Shown piece after piece: positions 1-10,040 of a stretch of 64,000 nt of DNA. Made by a program: the position numbers and the translations under genes. Below the pieces are notes generated by a model. It worked only from the letters and a program-made list of their open reading frames with translations. It made no database searches and was not told the origin of the DNA. The DNA is from Pegoplata infirma (Eukaryota > Arthropoda > Insecta > Diptera > Anthomyiidae): positions 179,374,995 to 179,438,994 of the forward strand of contig OY992536.1 of NCBI GenBank assembly GCA_963921195.1, written 5' to 3'. The number at the start of each line of letters is the position of its first letter. The first letter of the stretch is position 1.

Positions 1-902
1 TAGTTAATCAATAACTCGATAAAAGAAATCTATTACTATAGAATTTTTTTATAGAAACTTGTCTGTTATCTATTGTTTTCTATAGTTATCGATATCTCGA
101 TAATAGAAATTTTTTTATAGAAAAATTTTGTGTTATCGACAATTCTATAGTTATCGTAGTATCGATATCAGAAAATTTTCTGTAGAAAATTATATAGTTG
201 TCAATATATCGATAAATTTTGTTATATCTATATATCGATAACTATAAAATTTCCTTTAATAAATTTCGTGTTATCGATATATCGATAACTACAGAATTTT
301 CTATCGAAAATTTTCTTATCGAAACATCGAAAACTATAGCATTTTCTATAGAAAATTTTCTGTTATCGATATATTGATAAATATAAGCTTTCTAAAAGAA
401 AATATTCTGTTACCGATGTATCCCAGGAAAATTTTTTGGAACAAATTCCTGGTTCAATAGATTCTTGAATACATTCTACGGTAATCACAACAAAATTTTC
501 TATGTAAAATTATTTTTCAAAAAAACTACTTGCTCTAAAAAACGATTGCTTTCGGGACAATTTCAAACAAAAATCATTGATTCTGGAATGTTAAGTAGAA
601 CCGGTTGCAGGGTAGTTTGATGGGTTCCGGAACCGATTATTTGGAACAGAAAATTTTGCTGGGATAGATATCTATAGAATTTTCAACATCAATACATTGA
701 TAAGAGAAAGTTTTCTACAGAAAATTCTATGGTTATCGATATATCGATAACAGCAAATTTTTTATAGAAAATTTTCTGTTACCGAAAATTTTTAACTTAT
801 CGACAACAGAAAATTTTATAAAGAAAATTATAAAGTTATCGATATATCAATAAAGGAAAATTTTCTATAAAAAATTGTCTGTTATCGATATATCGATAAC
901 TA
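1..902. repeat. AT-rich tandem repeat rich in TATCGATA palindromes
   Basis: A degenerate array of units of the form TTATCGATATATCGATAAC followed by TATAGAATTTTCTATAGAAAATTT. I see about ten exact TATCGATA octamers, often as overlapping pairs (for example near 265-285, 722-745 and 885-900). The array is interrupted at 903 and resumes at 2037. TATCGATA is the Drosophila DRE motif bound by DREF, and CGATA clusters bind BEAF-32; whether that matters here is inference. No gene is visible in this stretch. Confidence 0.8.
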
Positions 903-1597
903 TAGGGCACACAAGAATTTGGGGTCCCTCTGGAAAGTAAAAAGTCGAAAGACAAAAAAAAATATTCTTTTGAAACAAATTAAATTCATGTTATTACCTG
1001 TTTTAAGAAAATGAAACTAAAAAAAAACTATTTTGGGTAGGGATATTTTAGCTTGAGGTCATTTTTCTTTACATATTAAAACCATGATATTCGTGAAAAA
1101 TAATTTGGTTTTAATGAGACCTTTTCTATCTCCAAATCTAAGACATTTCCTGTATGAAAAATTTCTCAGAATCTGAGAATATTTTTATACGAAAAACGTC
1201 TCGACATCTGAGAGCTTTTCCATACCAATAACTCAGAATCTGAGACCTTGCATACAAAAAGTGTCTCAGAATCTGAGACTTTTTGTTTTGGAAAAATTTC
1301 TCTGAACTTAAGACTTTTAAAATCAAAGAATCTGAAATTTTTTCTGTACGAAAAATATTTCACATTCTGAAACTTTTTATGTAGAAAATATTTCTATGGA
1401 TTTAAAACTTTTGATATATTACAATTTTCTCCTATAGAAAAAGTCTCAGTGTATACGAAAAATCTCTTAGATTCTGAGACTTTTTCTGTAAAAAATAAGA
1501 AATTTTCTTTTAAAAGAAATTAAAAAAAATCTTCATTTTTGTATAACCGAATTTATTGGCATTTTGGGGCCCTGGGCACGTGCTCAGTGTGCCCTTA
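903..1597. mobile_element. Putative TIR element filled with CTCAGAATCTGAG repeats
   Basis: The ends are inverted: TAGGGCACAC at 903-912 and GTGTGCCCTTA at 1587-1597. It sits inside the TATCGATA array, which suggests insertion. Its centre (about 1130-1500) is a tandem array of units with palindromic CTCAGAATCTGAGAC and GAAAAATTTCTC. I could not find a clear target duplication. The same internal array recurs at 58.3-59.5 kb. Confidence 0.5.
1130..1500. repeat. CTCAGAATCTGAGACTTTTT minisatellite
   Basis: About nine diverged units of roughly 35-45 bp, each with a TCAGAATCTGAG palindrome followed by a T-rich run and GAAAAA. The short minus-strand frames across it only reflect the repeat. Confidence 0.75.
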
Positions 1598-1894
1598 TGG
1601 TTAAAATGGTACTGCCCAGATATAAAAGTTTAGTTTGATACACTGCTATTGTGAAGACATTTCCTTATAGATGTCTAAGAGGATTTTTTCACACTCTTAC
1701 ATTCATTGATGACAATGTTAGGACATGTCCTCATGAACTACCTATTATATGTCAGAATCTGAAGACATTTCCTCAAATTTGTCATTGAGCAAATTCCCTA
1801 ATGACACATTTAAAAAACTTATTAAATTTATAATTTTTGTGAAAGACCATGAAAAATCAGAAAAATCGGGAAAACAATTAAAATCACGAAAAAT
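1598..1894. other. Unassigned AT-rich spacer
   Basis: No gene. It contains short repeats of GAAGACATTTCCT and related words (near 1652, 1722 and 1760) and a 95-codon plus-strand frame from 1749 that runs into the CACG-rich segment. That frame has low complexity and no recognisable domain. Confidence 0.5.
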
Positions 1895-2036
1895 TCACGC
1901 AAGAATTTTACTCACGCTCAAACTTTTTATTATTACTCACGCTCAAGTGAGTAGAAAAAAATTTACTCACGAATCACGTGATTCATGCGTGATTCACGTG
2001 ATTCACGTTAATCACGTGATTGGTGCCCATCTCTAA
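1895..2036. repeat. CACG-rich palindrome cluster at a probable hAT-like terminus
   Basis: Repeated TTCACG, TACTCACG and at least three ATCACGTGAT palindromes, each containing a CACGTG E-box, occur within about 140 bp. It ends GCCCATCTCTA at 2036; the reverse complement TAGAGATGGGC resembles the TAGAG ends of hAT elements. A related CACTCAC-rich segment starting AGATGTGCG lies at 20935-21090. The other terminus was not found. Confidence 0.45.
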
Positions 2037-2481
2037 TATCAATAACTATAGATTTTTCAATAAAAAATTTCGTGTTATCGATATATCTATAACTATTGAA
2101 TTTTATATCGAAAATTTGTTGTTGATTATTACAGTTTTTTTCTGTTTTATCTATAGAACATTTTGCTTGTAATTCAAATATTGAAAAATTTTGAATTTTT
2201 TATAGTAAAAGTTTCTGTTATCGATCCATCGATAACTATAAAATTTTCTTTAAAAAAAATTTCTCTTATCGATACATCTAAACTTTAGAATTTTCTATCG
2301 AAAACTAAAGAACTTTCTACAAAAGGTTTTGTATTATGGATATATCGATAACTATAGACTTTTCTACAGAAAATTGTGTGTTCCTTAGATACATCGATAA
2401 CTATAGACATTTTTATAGAAATTTTGTAAGTTATCGAGATAGAAAATTTATCGACGACAGTATAAAATTTTATAGTAACAA
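2037..2481. repeat. Continuation of the TATCGATA array
   Basis: The same AT-rich unit as at 1-902 (ATCGATATATC, CCATCGATAACTATA, ATATCGATAACTATAG), with three or four TATCGATA octamers. It indicates that the elements in 903-2036 split one array. Confidence 0.75.
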
Positions 2482-3475
2482 ATTCTGATTAATTTTTATT
2501 TAAAATAAAAATTGTTTTATTCGACCATTAAAATATTATATTTTGAGAATGTTTATTCTGGCTCGAGGTCATTATTTTCTTTACTAATTAAAACCATGAT
2601 ATTCTCATAGCATAATTTTCAAGAAAATTATTTTTTGTTTTAAATTTATTTATGTTGGTCATTTTTGCAAGACTTAATCGACACGTGTTTCGGAATTTGT
2701 CAAGATTCCATTGTCAAGATTATTTAGCAAAAATAGAAACGATTTACTACAAAGTAGCAAACGAGTCTAATGACAAATCGTTTGTGCACAAACTAAAGTA
2801 TTAATACATATTCGATTCTATCCACAATGTGAATTAGAAAGACGAAGAAATTGTACTATACTAGTAATATCATGGTTTTAATTAGTAAAGAAAATAATGA
2901 CCTCGAGCCAGATAAACATCCTCAAAATATAATATTTTAAAGGTCGAATAAAACAATTTTTATTTTAAATAAAAATTAATCAGAATTTGAACATAATGGT
3001 TGGCACGCCATAGTGATGAATAACCCTAATGTGGTTATTACATTCACAACAACAAAAAACATATTGTTGTAGTCCAATGGACTATCGTATGCAAAAATGT
3101 TTTAAATATTTTTGTTGGTTATTGACAATCGTTGCCTTACTAGTATAGTACAATTTCTTCGTCTTTCTAATTCACATTGTGGATAGAGTCGAATATGTAT
3201 TAATACTTTAGTTTGTGCACAAACGATTTGTCATTAGACTCGTTTGCTACTTTGTAGTAAATCGTTTCTATTTTTGCTAAATAATCTTGACAATGGAATC
3301 TTGACAAATTCCGAAACACGTGTCGATTAAGTCTTACAAAAATGACCAACATAAATAAATTTAAAACAAAAAATAATTTTCTTGAAAATTATGCTATGAG
3401 AATATCATGGTTTTAATTAGTAAAGAAAATAATTACCTCGAGCCAGAATAAACATCCTCATAATATTATTTTATA
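2482..3475. mobile_element. Long foldback element
   Basis: The left arm (about 2550-2867) reappears inverted at about 3139-3466 with few differences. Landmarks are GGCTCGAGGTCATTATTTTC near 2562 and its complement near 3430, and TCGACACGTGTTTCGGAATT near 2678 with its complement near 3315. The arms are about 320 bp. The loop also holds an inverted copy of the outer arm (2871-2990), so the element contains more than one copy of its own end. No coding capacity. Relatives lie at 8085-8644 plus 16774-17285, and a fragment at about 45533-45570. Confidence 0.85.
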
Positions 3476-5280
3476 GTAACTTTAAAATTTGTTTTAAACA
3501 ATTTTATAGTTACTGAACATTTTCTGAATTTGAGTTTGAAATGGTATGAAAGTTTAACACACAATCTTACTATTGATGATGATGAAATATGCTGCATCAG
3601 TTTATATTTCTGCAATCTTAATATGGGCAGAGGTAGATGAAATATTGCGATATATAATGGTTGTTTTTTGGTACGCAAGAAACGCTAATCCTTGGGGATA
3701 TTTTATGATAATACGCAGAGGTGCTGTCTCTATGATTATAAAACAAGAGGAAATTACATTTTCTTAACGCAATTTTTTCGTTATTCTATTTATATTTTCT
3801 TTGGTGTCTCAACATTTTTTTAGTGGCAGTGTTAACAAGTTATGTTGGTTGATAGTTTGGTTGGTGTTATCAAGTTTTGGTTGGTTAATGCCGCCTGCTT
3901 GTTAAATGAAAATTATTCAAGACGGTTTAGTGATGTCTCACATAGTGTTACAATGAAAACAATGCTGAAATTAACTTCTGAAAGAAAACATTTTGTTTAA
4001 ATCTGCTTATGGAAACTGAGTATGTGTGTGTGTGCAAGAAAAACACTTTAACAATGATATGAATATTAGGGTTGAGTATATTTGAACACTTAAAAAATTA
4101 TACTATTAACTTGTTGTATATAGTTTGTCTTAAAAGTTGTCCGTTTATTTGTTTTTTATAAGAAAAAATATTTGTGTAACGAACAAATTTCATAATTGAC
4201 CACTTTTGGGAGTTGTTTCAAAAAAAACATCATTAAAGGAAAAACTTTCATAAATATTTAATTTTTAAACAGATTTTTTGTTCTTTAAGTAAAATAGTAG
4301 ATTATTTTCTTAATTATGAATTATATTTGTAGGTTATTTTATTTCTTTCAATTGTTGGTACATACTTTAAAATGAAAACAAAAATACAGGAATTTTAAGA
4401 GGAAAACTTAAAACGGTGATTAATTCTTTGGGTAAATTGTTTATATCTACCATCACAATATTCGTTTGATATGAAAAGCCCTTAATATGTGCCACCCTAT
4501 TAAATATGATGTGCATACATATATCTTGCATCAACACGACTAAGAATTATGTACATAACAGCAGAAAGTAATTTATGTTGCAGTAGGTAACAAAAAAACA
4601 TTATGCATAAATTTTGACTTTTTCACAGTACAAAAAAAATATTAATTGAAATTCATACACTTAAACACACACTCACACATACTAAGGCATTAATTACGCT
4701 GAACAACAGATTTTGGGTCATCGCCATGAGCCTCAATGGATTTTAAGTGGTAATTTCAGTTCTTTTTCAAAAATTAAGTACAGAAAGAAGTCTAAAAAAA
4801 GTCGATTTGAAGGGTTCGAATGGTCTTCAAATATTTTCTCATAAAATTTCATTTGGGGTTGTCAAAGAGTGCAAGTTCGTGCCACATGCACAAAATACTT
4901 AAAACCCGAATAATATAAGCATCATAATTTTATTGTATTTTTTTACCAAAGCGGTTTAAAAAAAATACTAGAAAAAATAGTGTAAATGGAGCATTTTATA
5001 CCAAATCCCACATTTTCGGACACAACCCCCTTTGATTTCGCTAAAAGTAAAAACCTTGTCCAATTACAAGAAAAAGTCTCGTTATCCCATTTTACCAATA
5101 TTTTACAGTTTTGTCGTAAAAAAAGGTAACAAAAGTCATTTAAAGTCACGAGAATTCCTTGTTAGTTTATCACGTCAAAAATTTGTAAATTTACATATTT
5201 ATCGGTATAAAGCTTGTCAAAGTACAGAAAAGCTCTATATTTTTAACTACATTCGAAAAAAATCCTTGTAAAGTTACAAA
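3476..5280. other. Unassigned AT-rich DNA without a gene
   Basis: No frame with recognisable coding character on either strand. The longest plus-strand frame, from 5032, is 79 codons of low complexity. A short TGTG run lies near 4022-4034. Nothing else can be supported. Confidence 0.5.
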
Positions 5281-5720
5281 AAAATCTCGAGATGTTAGGA
5301 GGTATGTAAAATTCTCGTAAAATTACGAGGATTCCTCGTAATTTTGAATGTGCCAAAAATTGGTAAAATAACCAATTTTATTGGTAAATTTATTGTTTTA
5401 AAACCGCAAAAAATAAAAAAAAATGGTAAACTTACAAGAAAAAATGGTAAATATATTTACAAAAATGGTAAATTTACAAACCAAAATGGTAAATTTACAA
5501 AAAAAATAGTAAATTAAAAAAAAAATAAATTAAAAATTGTTAATTTACCAAAAAAAATGTTTAAATTTTACCAATTTTTGGTAGCGATAACTTAAATTTA
5601 CAAAGAATAATTGTAAATTTACAAAAAAAAAAATAAAAAACAAAATTAAATTTACCAATTTTTGGTAGTAATAGTTTTTAATCCACAAAAATTACTGAAA
5701 AAAAGAAAACTACTGAAAAA
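5281..5720. repeat. GGTAAATTTACAAAAAAATGG low-order repeat
   Basis: Irregular tandem copies of words such as ATGGTAAATTTACAAA and TTTACCAATTTTTGG. Both orientations occur, so parts can fold back. Similar GTAAAATTAC words return at 7215-7510, on the far side of the large palindrome. Confidence 0.65.
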
Positions 5721-5924
5721 AGAAAATAGAAAATTTTCAACAAAAATTTTAGGACTTCGAAAGTTTTATGAAAAATTTTTTTTTAATCTTTTTTAATAAT
5801 TCTTTACTTCAAACAGCAAAAAAAATGTGTCTGGGAATCAGAAAATTTGCAAAAAAAAAAAATTTTTAAACATAAATCCTCGTAATAAAATCATTTTTGT
5901 AAAATAACTTTTTTTTTTGTAAAT

Positions 5925-7213
5925 CAACTACACCATTTTCAATGGAAATTGAGAGCTTTCTATATGAAATTGGTAAAATTCCAAATGAAATTGAGAATTT
6001 ATATTTGAAATTGGGAAAATTCCATTTGAAATTAAGATTTCCCATTTGAAATTGAGAATATTTCAAATGAAATTGAGACTTTCCATTTGAAATTAGGAAA
6101 ATTTCAAATGAAATTGAGATTTTTTATTTTAAATTGAAAAAATTCCAAATGAAATTGAGAATATCTATTTGAAATTGAGAAAATTTCATATGAAATTGAA
6201 AATTTTTATTTGAAATTAAGAAAATTTCAAATGAAATTGAGAAAATTTCAAATGAAATTAAAAAAGTTTCAAATGATATTGAGAAATTTTCATATGAAAT
6301 TGAGATATTTACATATGAAATTGGGAATTGTACAATTGAAATTGAGAAAATTTTCAATTGAAATTGAGAATTTCCATTTGAAATTGAGAAAACTTTAAAC
6401 GAAACTTACACTTTCCAGTTGAAATTGAGAAAATTTCAAATGAATTTGAGATATTTCCAATTGAAATTAAGAAAATTTCAAATGAAATTGAGAAAATTTT
6501 AAATAAAATTAAGAAAATTTCAAATGAAATTAAGAAAATTTCAAATGAAATTGGGAAAATCTCCATAGTTTTAAATTTGAAAATTTCTCAATTTCATTTG
6601 AAATTTTTTCAATTTCATTCAAAATTTTCTCAATTTCATTTGAAATTTTCCCAATTTCAATTGAAAATATCTCAATTTCTTTTGAAATTTTCTCAATTTC
6701 AAATGAAAAGTGTTAGTTTCGTTTAAAGAATTCTCAATTTCAAATGGAAATTCTCAATTTCAATTGAAAATTTTCTCAATTTCAATTGTACTTTTCCCAA
6801 TTTCATATGTAGATTTCTCAATTTCAAATATAAAGTCTCAATTTCATATAAAAATTTTCTCAATTTCATTTGAAATTTTTTCAATTTCATTTGAAATTTT
6901 CTCAATTTCATATAAAATTTTCTCAATTGCAAATGAAATTTTCTCAATTTAAAATGGAAACTCTCAATTTAAAATGAAGTTTTCTCAATTTCAAATGAAA
7001 AATCTCAATTTCATTTGAAATTTTCTCAATTTCAAATGGAAAGCTCCATTTTCATTTGAAATTTTCTCAATTTCAAATAGAATTTCTCAATTTCATATGG
7101 AATTTTATCAATTTCAAATGGAAATTTTCATTTTCATATGGAATTTTCTCAATTTCAAATAGAAGTTCTCAATTTCATTTGGAATTTTCTCAATTTCAAT
7201 TAAAAATGGTGTA
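5925..7213. repeat. 1.3 kb palindromic minisatellite (GAAATTGAG / CTCAATTTC)
   Basis: From about 5940 to 6570 the plus strand carries some 20 units of about 28-30 bp built on GAAATTGAGAAAATTTCAAAT. From about 6580 to 7200 it carries the reverse complement (CTCAATTTCATTTGAAATTTT). The pivot is near 6575. The flanks are also inverted: CTACACCATTTTCAATGG at about 5926 and AAAAATGGTGTAG at about 7203. Weak MKLRKFQ-type frames on both strands are by-products of the repeat, not genes. A transcript would form a very long hairpin. Confidence 0.85.
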
Positions 7214-8084
7214 GAATCCTCGTATTACAGTTTTTTTTGTAAAATGACCTTTCAAAATGGTAGAATACAATTACGAAAATAAATTTGTAAAATTACCAAT
7301 AAAACTTTAGTTCTCGTTTGAGAAAAGTACAAGAATTTTTGTTAAATAACAAAGAAAATTGTTAAATATTGGTAGAACGAGATAACAAGGCATTTTACCA
7401 GGCGTTTTACAAGTTTTTTTTTTGAGTGTAGGAATTCTCATAAAATAGGAGGTAGCTAAAAATAAAAATTACAAGCTTTTCCTGTCATTTTACAAGGTTT
7501 TTACGTAGCCTTTTAACGTTTTCCATATACCTTTGATAAGAAACTAAAAATGTCAGTGGACCATAAAAATAAAATTCGGACTAAATTTGCAAAGCGAATT
7601 TCACCTTCGGTGTTTTGTTTATTTTATAATCAACTTTAATTTGGCATTGTAGCCATTGAGGCTAATTTTTCTTGTTGCACAGTGTTATAAGCATACATAA
7701 GACACGGAAATTAACTTGATACAAAAGCAAAAAAAAGTTATTCATGGCGTATGAGGAATTAATATTCACTTAATCTATGCAACTATGCGTGTAGTAATAT
7801 AAAAAAATTAAATAAACTTTATAAGATCAAGAGAAAATCTTTAATAATATTCATACTTTTTCAGAGCATAAATATTTTCTTAAATTATAGTTTTTGTTTA
7901 TGAAAAAAAAAGAAAAAACGGGAACAGCATAACTTTTCCTTAAGACTACAGAAATGTTTTTTCGCGAATTTCACTGAGGTGCTATGCGGAGTTGGTAAAA
8001 ATGGACGCCAAATTGGAGTGGTTAACTTTTTAGGAAGATCGGACTTCAACTTTGGGGTCTGCTTTTTATTTGGATTTTCTGAAA
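7214..8084. other. Unassigned AT-rich DNA without a gene
   Basis: The first 300 bp continue the GTAAAATTAC theme seen before the palindrome. The rest (7540-8084) has no frame with coding character. The stretch around 7660-7700 (TTGTTGCACAGTGTTATAAG) resembles dispersed dipteran repeat DNA, but I cannot classify it. Confidence 0.45.
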
Positions 8085-8309
8085 TATAGAAAAATTCTGA
8101 TTAATTTTTATTGCAAAAAATAATAATTGTTTTTTATGGTTTTGAATTGAGAAAAGTGTGAAAGAAAATTTAAATTTTTCTAAAAATTTAAGACATCCTG
8201 GTTTGTTTCTTACTAGTTTCATATTATCCAGTTATAATAATCTTCAGATAAACTTTTAATGTCAAATTTATTCAATTAATAGTCAATAGAACTCTATATG
8301 TGAAAATTA

Positions 8310-8420
8310 TTAACAGATCGCAGCCGACAAGGATTGAACCCATCATCTGTAATACTTTCCTATTAACTGCTTGTAACGTAGAATCACTCTAGACCGATAC
8401 GCCAATTAGGTTGTTAAGCA
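8310..8420 (-). repeat. Possible decayed tRNA-like (SINE-type) sequence
   Basis: On the minus strand the segment reads CGTATCGGTCTAGAGTGATT near its start and GATGGGTTCAATCC near its end. This recalls the A and B boxes of tRNA-derived SINEs. The B-box-like word is one base short and no cloverleaf is convincing. It sits inside the foldback remnant. Low confidence. Confidence 0.3.
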
Positions 8421-8639
8421 AGTATCAACTAAATCATGATTTTTTCAATTCGAGTTCGGTTGTTGCTGTTGTTTTTATTCGACCTTTAAAATATTATATT
8501 TTGAGTAGTTTTTTTCTAGCTCCATTATATTTTAAGTAGTTTTTTTTCTAGCTCGAGGTCATTATTTTCTTTACTAATTAAAACTATGATGTTCTCATAA
8601 AAATAATGTTCAAGAAAATTGTTTTTCTGTTTTACATTT

Positions 8640-8644
8640 ATTTG
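8640..8644. repeat. Target-site duplication of the BEL element, ATTTG (left)
   Basis: ATTTG abuts the TG of the left LTR and recurs at 16769-16773 after the CA of the right LTR. Five bases is the usual BEL/Pao duplication. Confidence 0.93.
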
Positions 8645-9027
8645 TGTTCTTGTAAAGAACTTGCCTTGATTGGGTATACCCGTTCCCGTAAGGAAGCCTT
8701 ATCGTACGTGCTCTACCACTGCACGTAATATCCAGAAAATAAACAAAGACACCTTTTTCTTATTCGTTTTCTGATAAAAGAATTCACTTATTTTATTTGT
8801 TTTAGCTTTAAACGCTTTTTATAAAGTTACAAGAGAAAGATCGGCCTTCATTGGCGCTAACAAATTCACAATTGAAAGTAAAACTTAAAAAGTAGGAAAA
8901 AAAAAAGGAAAATACAAAAAAATGACATTTCATGACAATGTAAGAGAATTGCCAACGTTCACGTCATATAAGAGCCCTTTACAGAAAATAACATGTAGTG
9001 AGTATTAACCCTTATATGACGTGAACA
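8645..9027 (-). repeat. 3' LTR of the BEL element (383 bp)
   Basis: Starts TGTTCTTGTAAAGAAC and ends TATGACGTGAACA on the plus strand; the terminal inverted repeat is TGTTC/GAACA. In element sense it contains an AATAAA polyadenylation signal at about 8797-8792. An inverted pair, GTTCACGTCATATAAG (8957-8972) with its complement (9011-9026), marks the upstream edge. Same length and sequence as the LTR at 16386-16768. Confidence 0.97.
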
Positions 9028-9060
9028 TATCGGCCTCCTTGCACCTATGGTGCAAAACTT
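9028..9060 (-). promoter_or_regulatory. Candidate polypurine tract with adjacent hairpin
   Basis: Read in element sense, the sequence before the 3' LTR is TTGCACCATAGGTGCAAGGAGGCCGATA: a 7-bp inverted repeat (TTGCACC/GGTGCAA) and the short purine run AAGGAGG. The position fits a plus-strand primer site, but the purine run is short, so the call is tentative. Confidence 0.4.
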
Positions 9061-9294
9061 AATCTATATCTAAGTGATATTTTCAAATTCAGTACATTAA
9101 TTTTAATTTCATTAAAGAGAAAATACTATCCAAAACTAAAAGTTAACCTGGATTTACATAAATAAAAAAATTTTGGTCGTGAATGAATTAAGTAAATAGC
9201 GAACATAGCAAATTCCAAAAAAAGGGTTTCAGTATACAATAAAGGAACAATCGTATTTAAATATATAAATGGTTTTAAATATTTAAAGGTATTA

Positions 9295-9783
9295 TTAGGA
9301 AATAGTAAATGTTGCATTTAGCTCCCGGGGTTGACCCAACAAGTCAGCTTCTCCGAAAAGGCACCATCCAAATATGGTGTTTTGAACCCACGGTAATGAA
9401 GGCTGGCTTTCAGGGAGACCCAAATACACTCTGTTGGCGACATCACGACCCAGCACGATACCGTATGGATATACGTTTTGAAATAAATGATCGGCAAGCT
9501 TATTTTTGGGGTATGTTTTTGTGATCGAGGTAGGATCCACCTTTTTTTTTGGGTGATATGGGGCTGATCCATCTCTCAGAGGTAACGACAGAGTCAGAGT
9601 ACGGGTTATGTTGTTGTAGGCTGATAGTCGGATGGACAATCGTCCGTCAACAAGCTTAACTGGAAACCGGTAGGGCGTATGATTATAAATAAAACTCGTT
9701 TCCTCCATGGGATCCAGTAATGCCCGTACTGAAATGGCCGGACCGGTTCCATTGGATGCCGTGACTTTTACGAGTGCCGTCAT
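9295..9783 (-). CDS. Protease-like C-terminal half of the second BEL ORF
   Basis: A 162-codon frame lies in the same reading frame as the zinc-knuckle frame upstream, from which it is separated by one UAG codon and four sense codons. Near its start is RALLDP (Asp24), matching RALIDP (Asp475) of the main polyprotein, followed by SF as in retropepsin-like DUF1758 domains. Near the end, VLGRD and NTIFGW parallel LLGGN and ETIFGW of the main protease region. It ends without reverse transcriptase or other pol domains. It may be translated by UAG readthrough, from its own Met, or not at all. It could also be an enzymatically dead decoy, since the D-S/T-G motif reads D-P-M. Homology to the main gag-pol is visible; function is inference. 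Confidence 0.7.
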   Translation of the reverse strand: MTALVKVTASNGTGPAISVRALLDPMEETSFIYNHTPYRFPVKLVDGRLSIRLSAYNNITRTLTLSLPLRDGSAPYHPKKKVDPTSITKTYPKNKLADHLFQNVYPYGIVLGRDVANRVYLGLPESQPSLPWVQNTIFGWCLFGEADLLGQPRELNATFTIS

Positions 9784-9795
9784 CTGGAGCCAAAC

Positions 9796-10038
9796 CTATC
9801 TTTTGAAGTCTACCGGATGTATTATGGTATGATGATCTTGGCCACACTTGAAACAGCGATCTAAGCTTTGGCAGTTGCTTATTTGGTGGGATAGGCCGAG
9901 ACAGTTGCTGCATATTTGTTCTTGTTTAATTACATCGTTCTTTTGATCTGGAGTCATCGAAAGAAATTGTCGACATGTTCGGAGTGAATGTCTAGTGTTA
10001 CACAAGGGACAGCGATATTGTTCGTTATATTCTGCCAT
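9796..10038 (-). CDS. Second nucleocapsid-like zinc-knuckle ORF of the BEL element
   Basis: An 80-codon frame with three zinc knuckles: CPLC..HSLRTC (Cys10, Cys13, His17, Cys22), CSNCLGLSHQISNC (Cys43, Cys46, His51, Cys56) and CFKCGQDHH (Cys62, Cys65 and His69/70). Order, spacing and several surrounding residues match the knuckles at residues 335-399 of the main polyprotein, so this is a diverged duplicate of the nucleocapsid part of Gag. It starts 2 nt after a strong 3' splice site (branch site CTAAC 10068-10064, pyrimidine tract, AG 10042-10041) and 109 nt after the gag-pol stop. It ends at a UAG, after which the same frame continues into a protease-like domain. A nucleic-acid-binding role is inferred from the knuckles. 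I know of no standard BEL ORF of this kind. Confidence 0.8.
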   Translation of the reverse strand: MAEYNEQYRCPLCNTRHSLRTCRQFLSMTPDQKNDVIKQEQICSNCLGLSHQISNCQSLDRCFKCGQDHHTIIHPVDFKR

Positions 10039-10040
10039 AA

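Larger units (their letters stand above)
8085..8644. mobile_element. Left remnant of a foldback element split by the BEL insertion
   Basis: It carries the arm of the 2.5 kb foldback family: CTGATTAATTTTTATT at 8097, TTCGACCTTTAAAATATTAT near 8478 and AGCTCGAGGTCATTATTTTC near 8551. Part of the arm is locally duplicated (TTTTTTTCTAGCTC twice, 8509 and 8543). It stops at the ATTTG duplication (8640-8644), and the arm continues at 16774. Joining the two sides across the BEL element restores the order seen at 2640-2665. Confidence 0.8.

Noticed and set aside
6124..6952. Frames encoding MKLRKFQ/ISFEIF repeats
   Set aside because: Direct translation of the GAAATTGAG minisatellite on both strands; low complexity.
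9126..9317. A 63-codon minus frame overlapping the end of the second BEL ORF
   Set aside because: Out of frame, AT-rich 3' untranslated DNA, no motif.
9309..9524. Plus-strand frames opposite the BEL ORFs (also 10380, 11919, 12179, 14597)
   Set aside because: Shadows of the retrotransposon coding strand.
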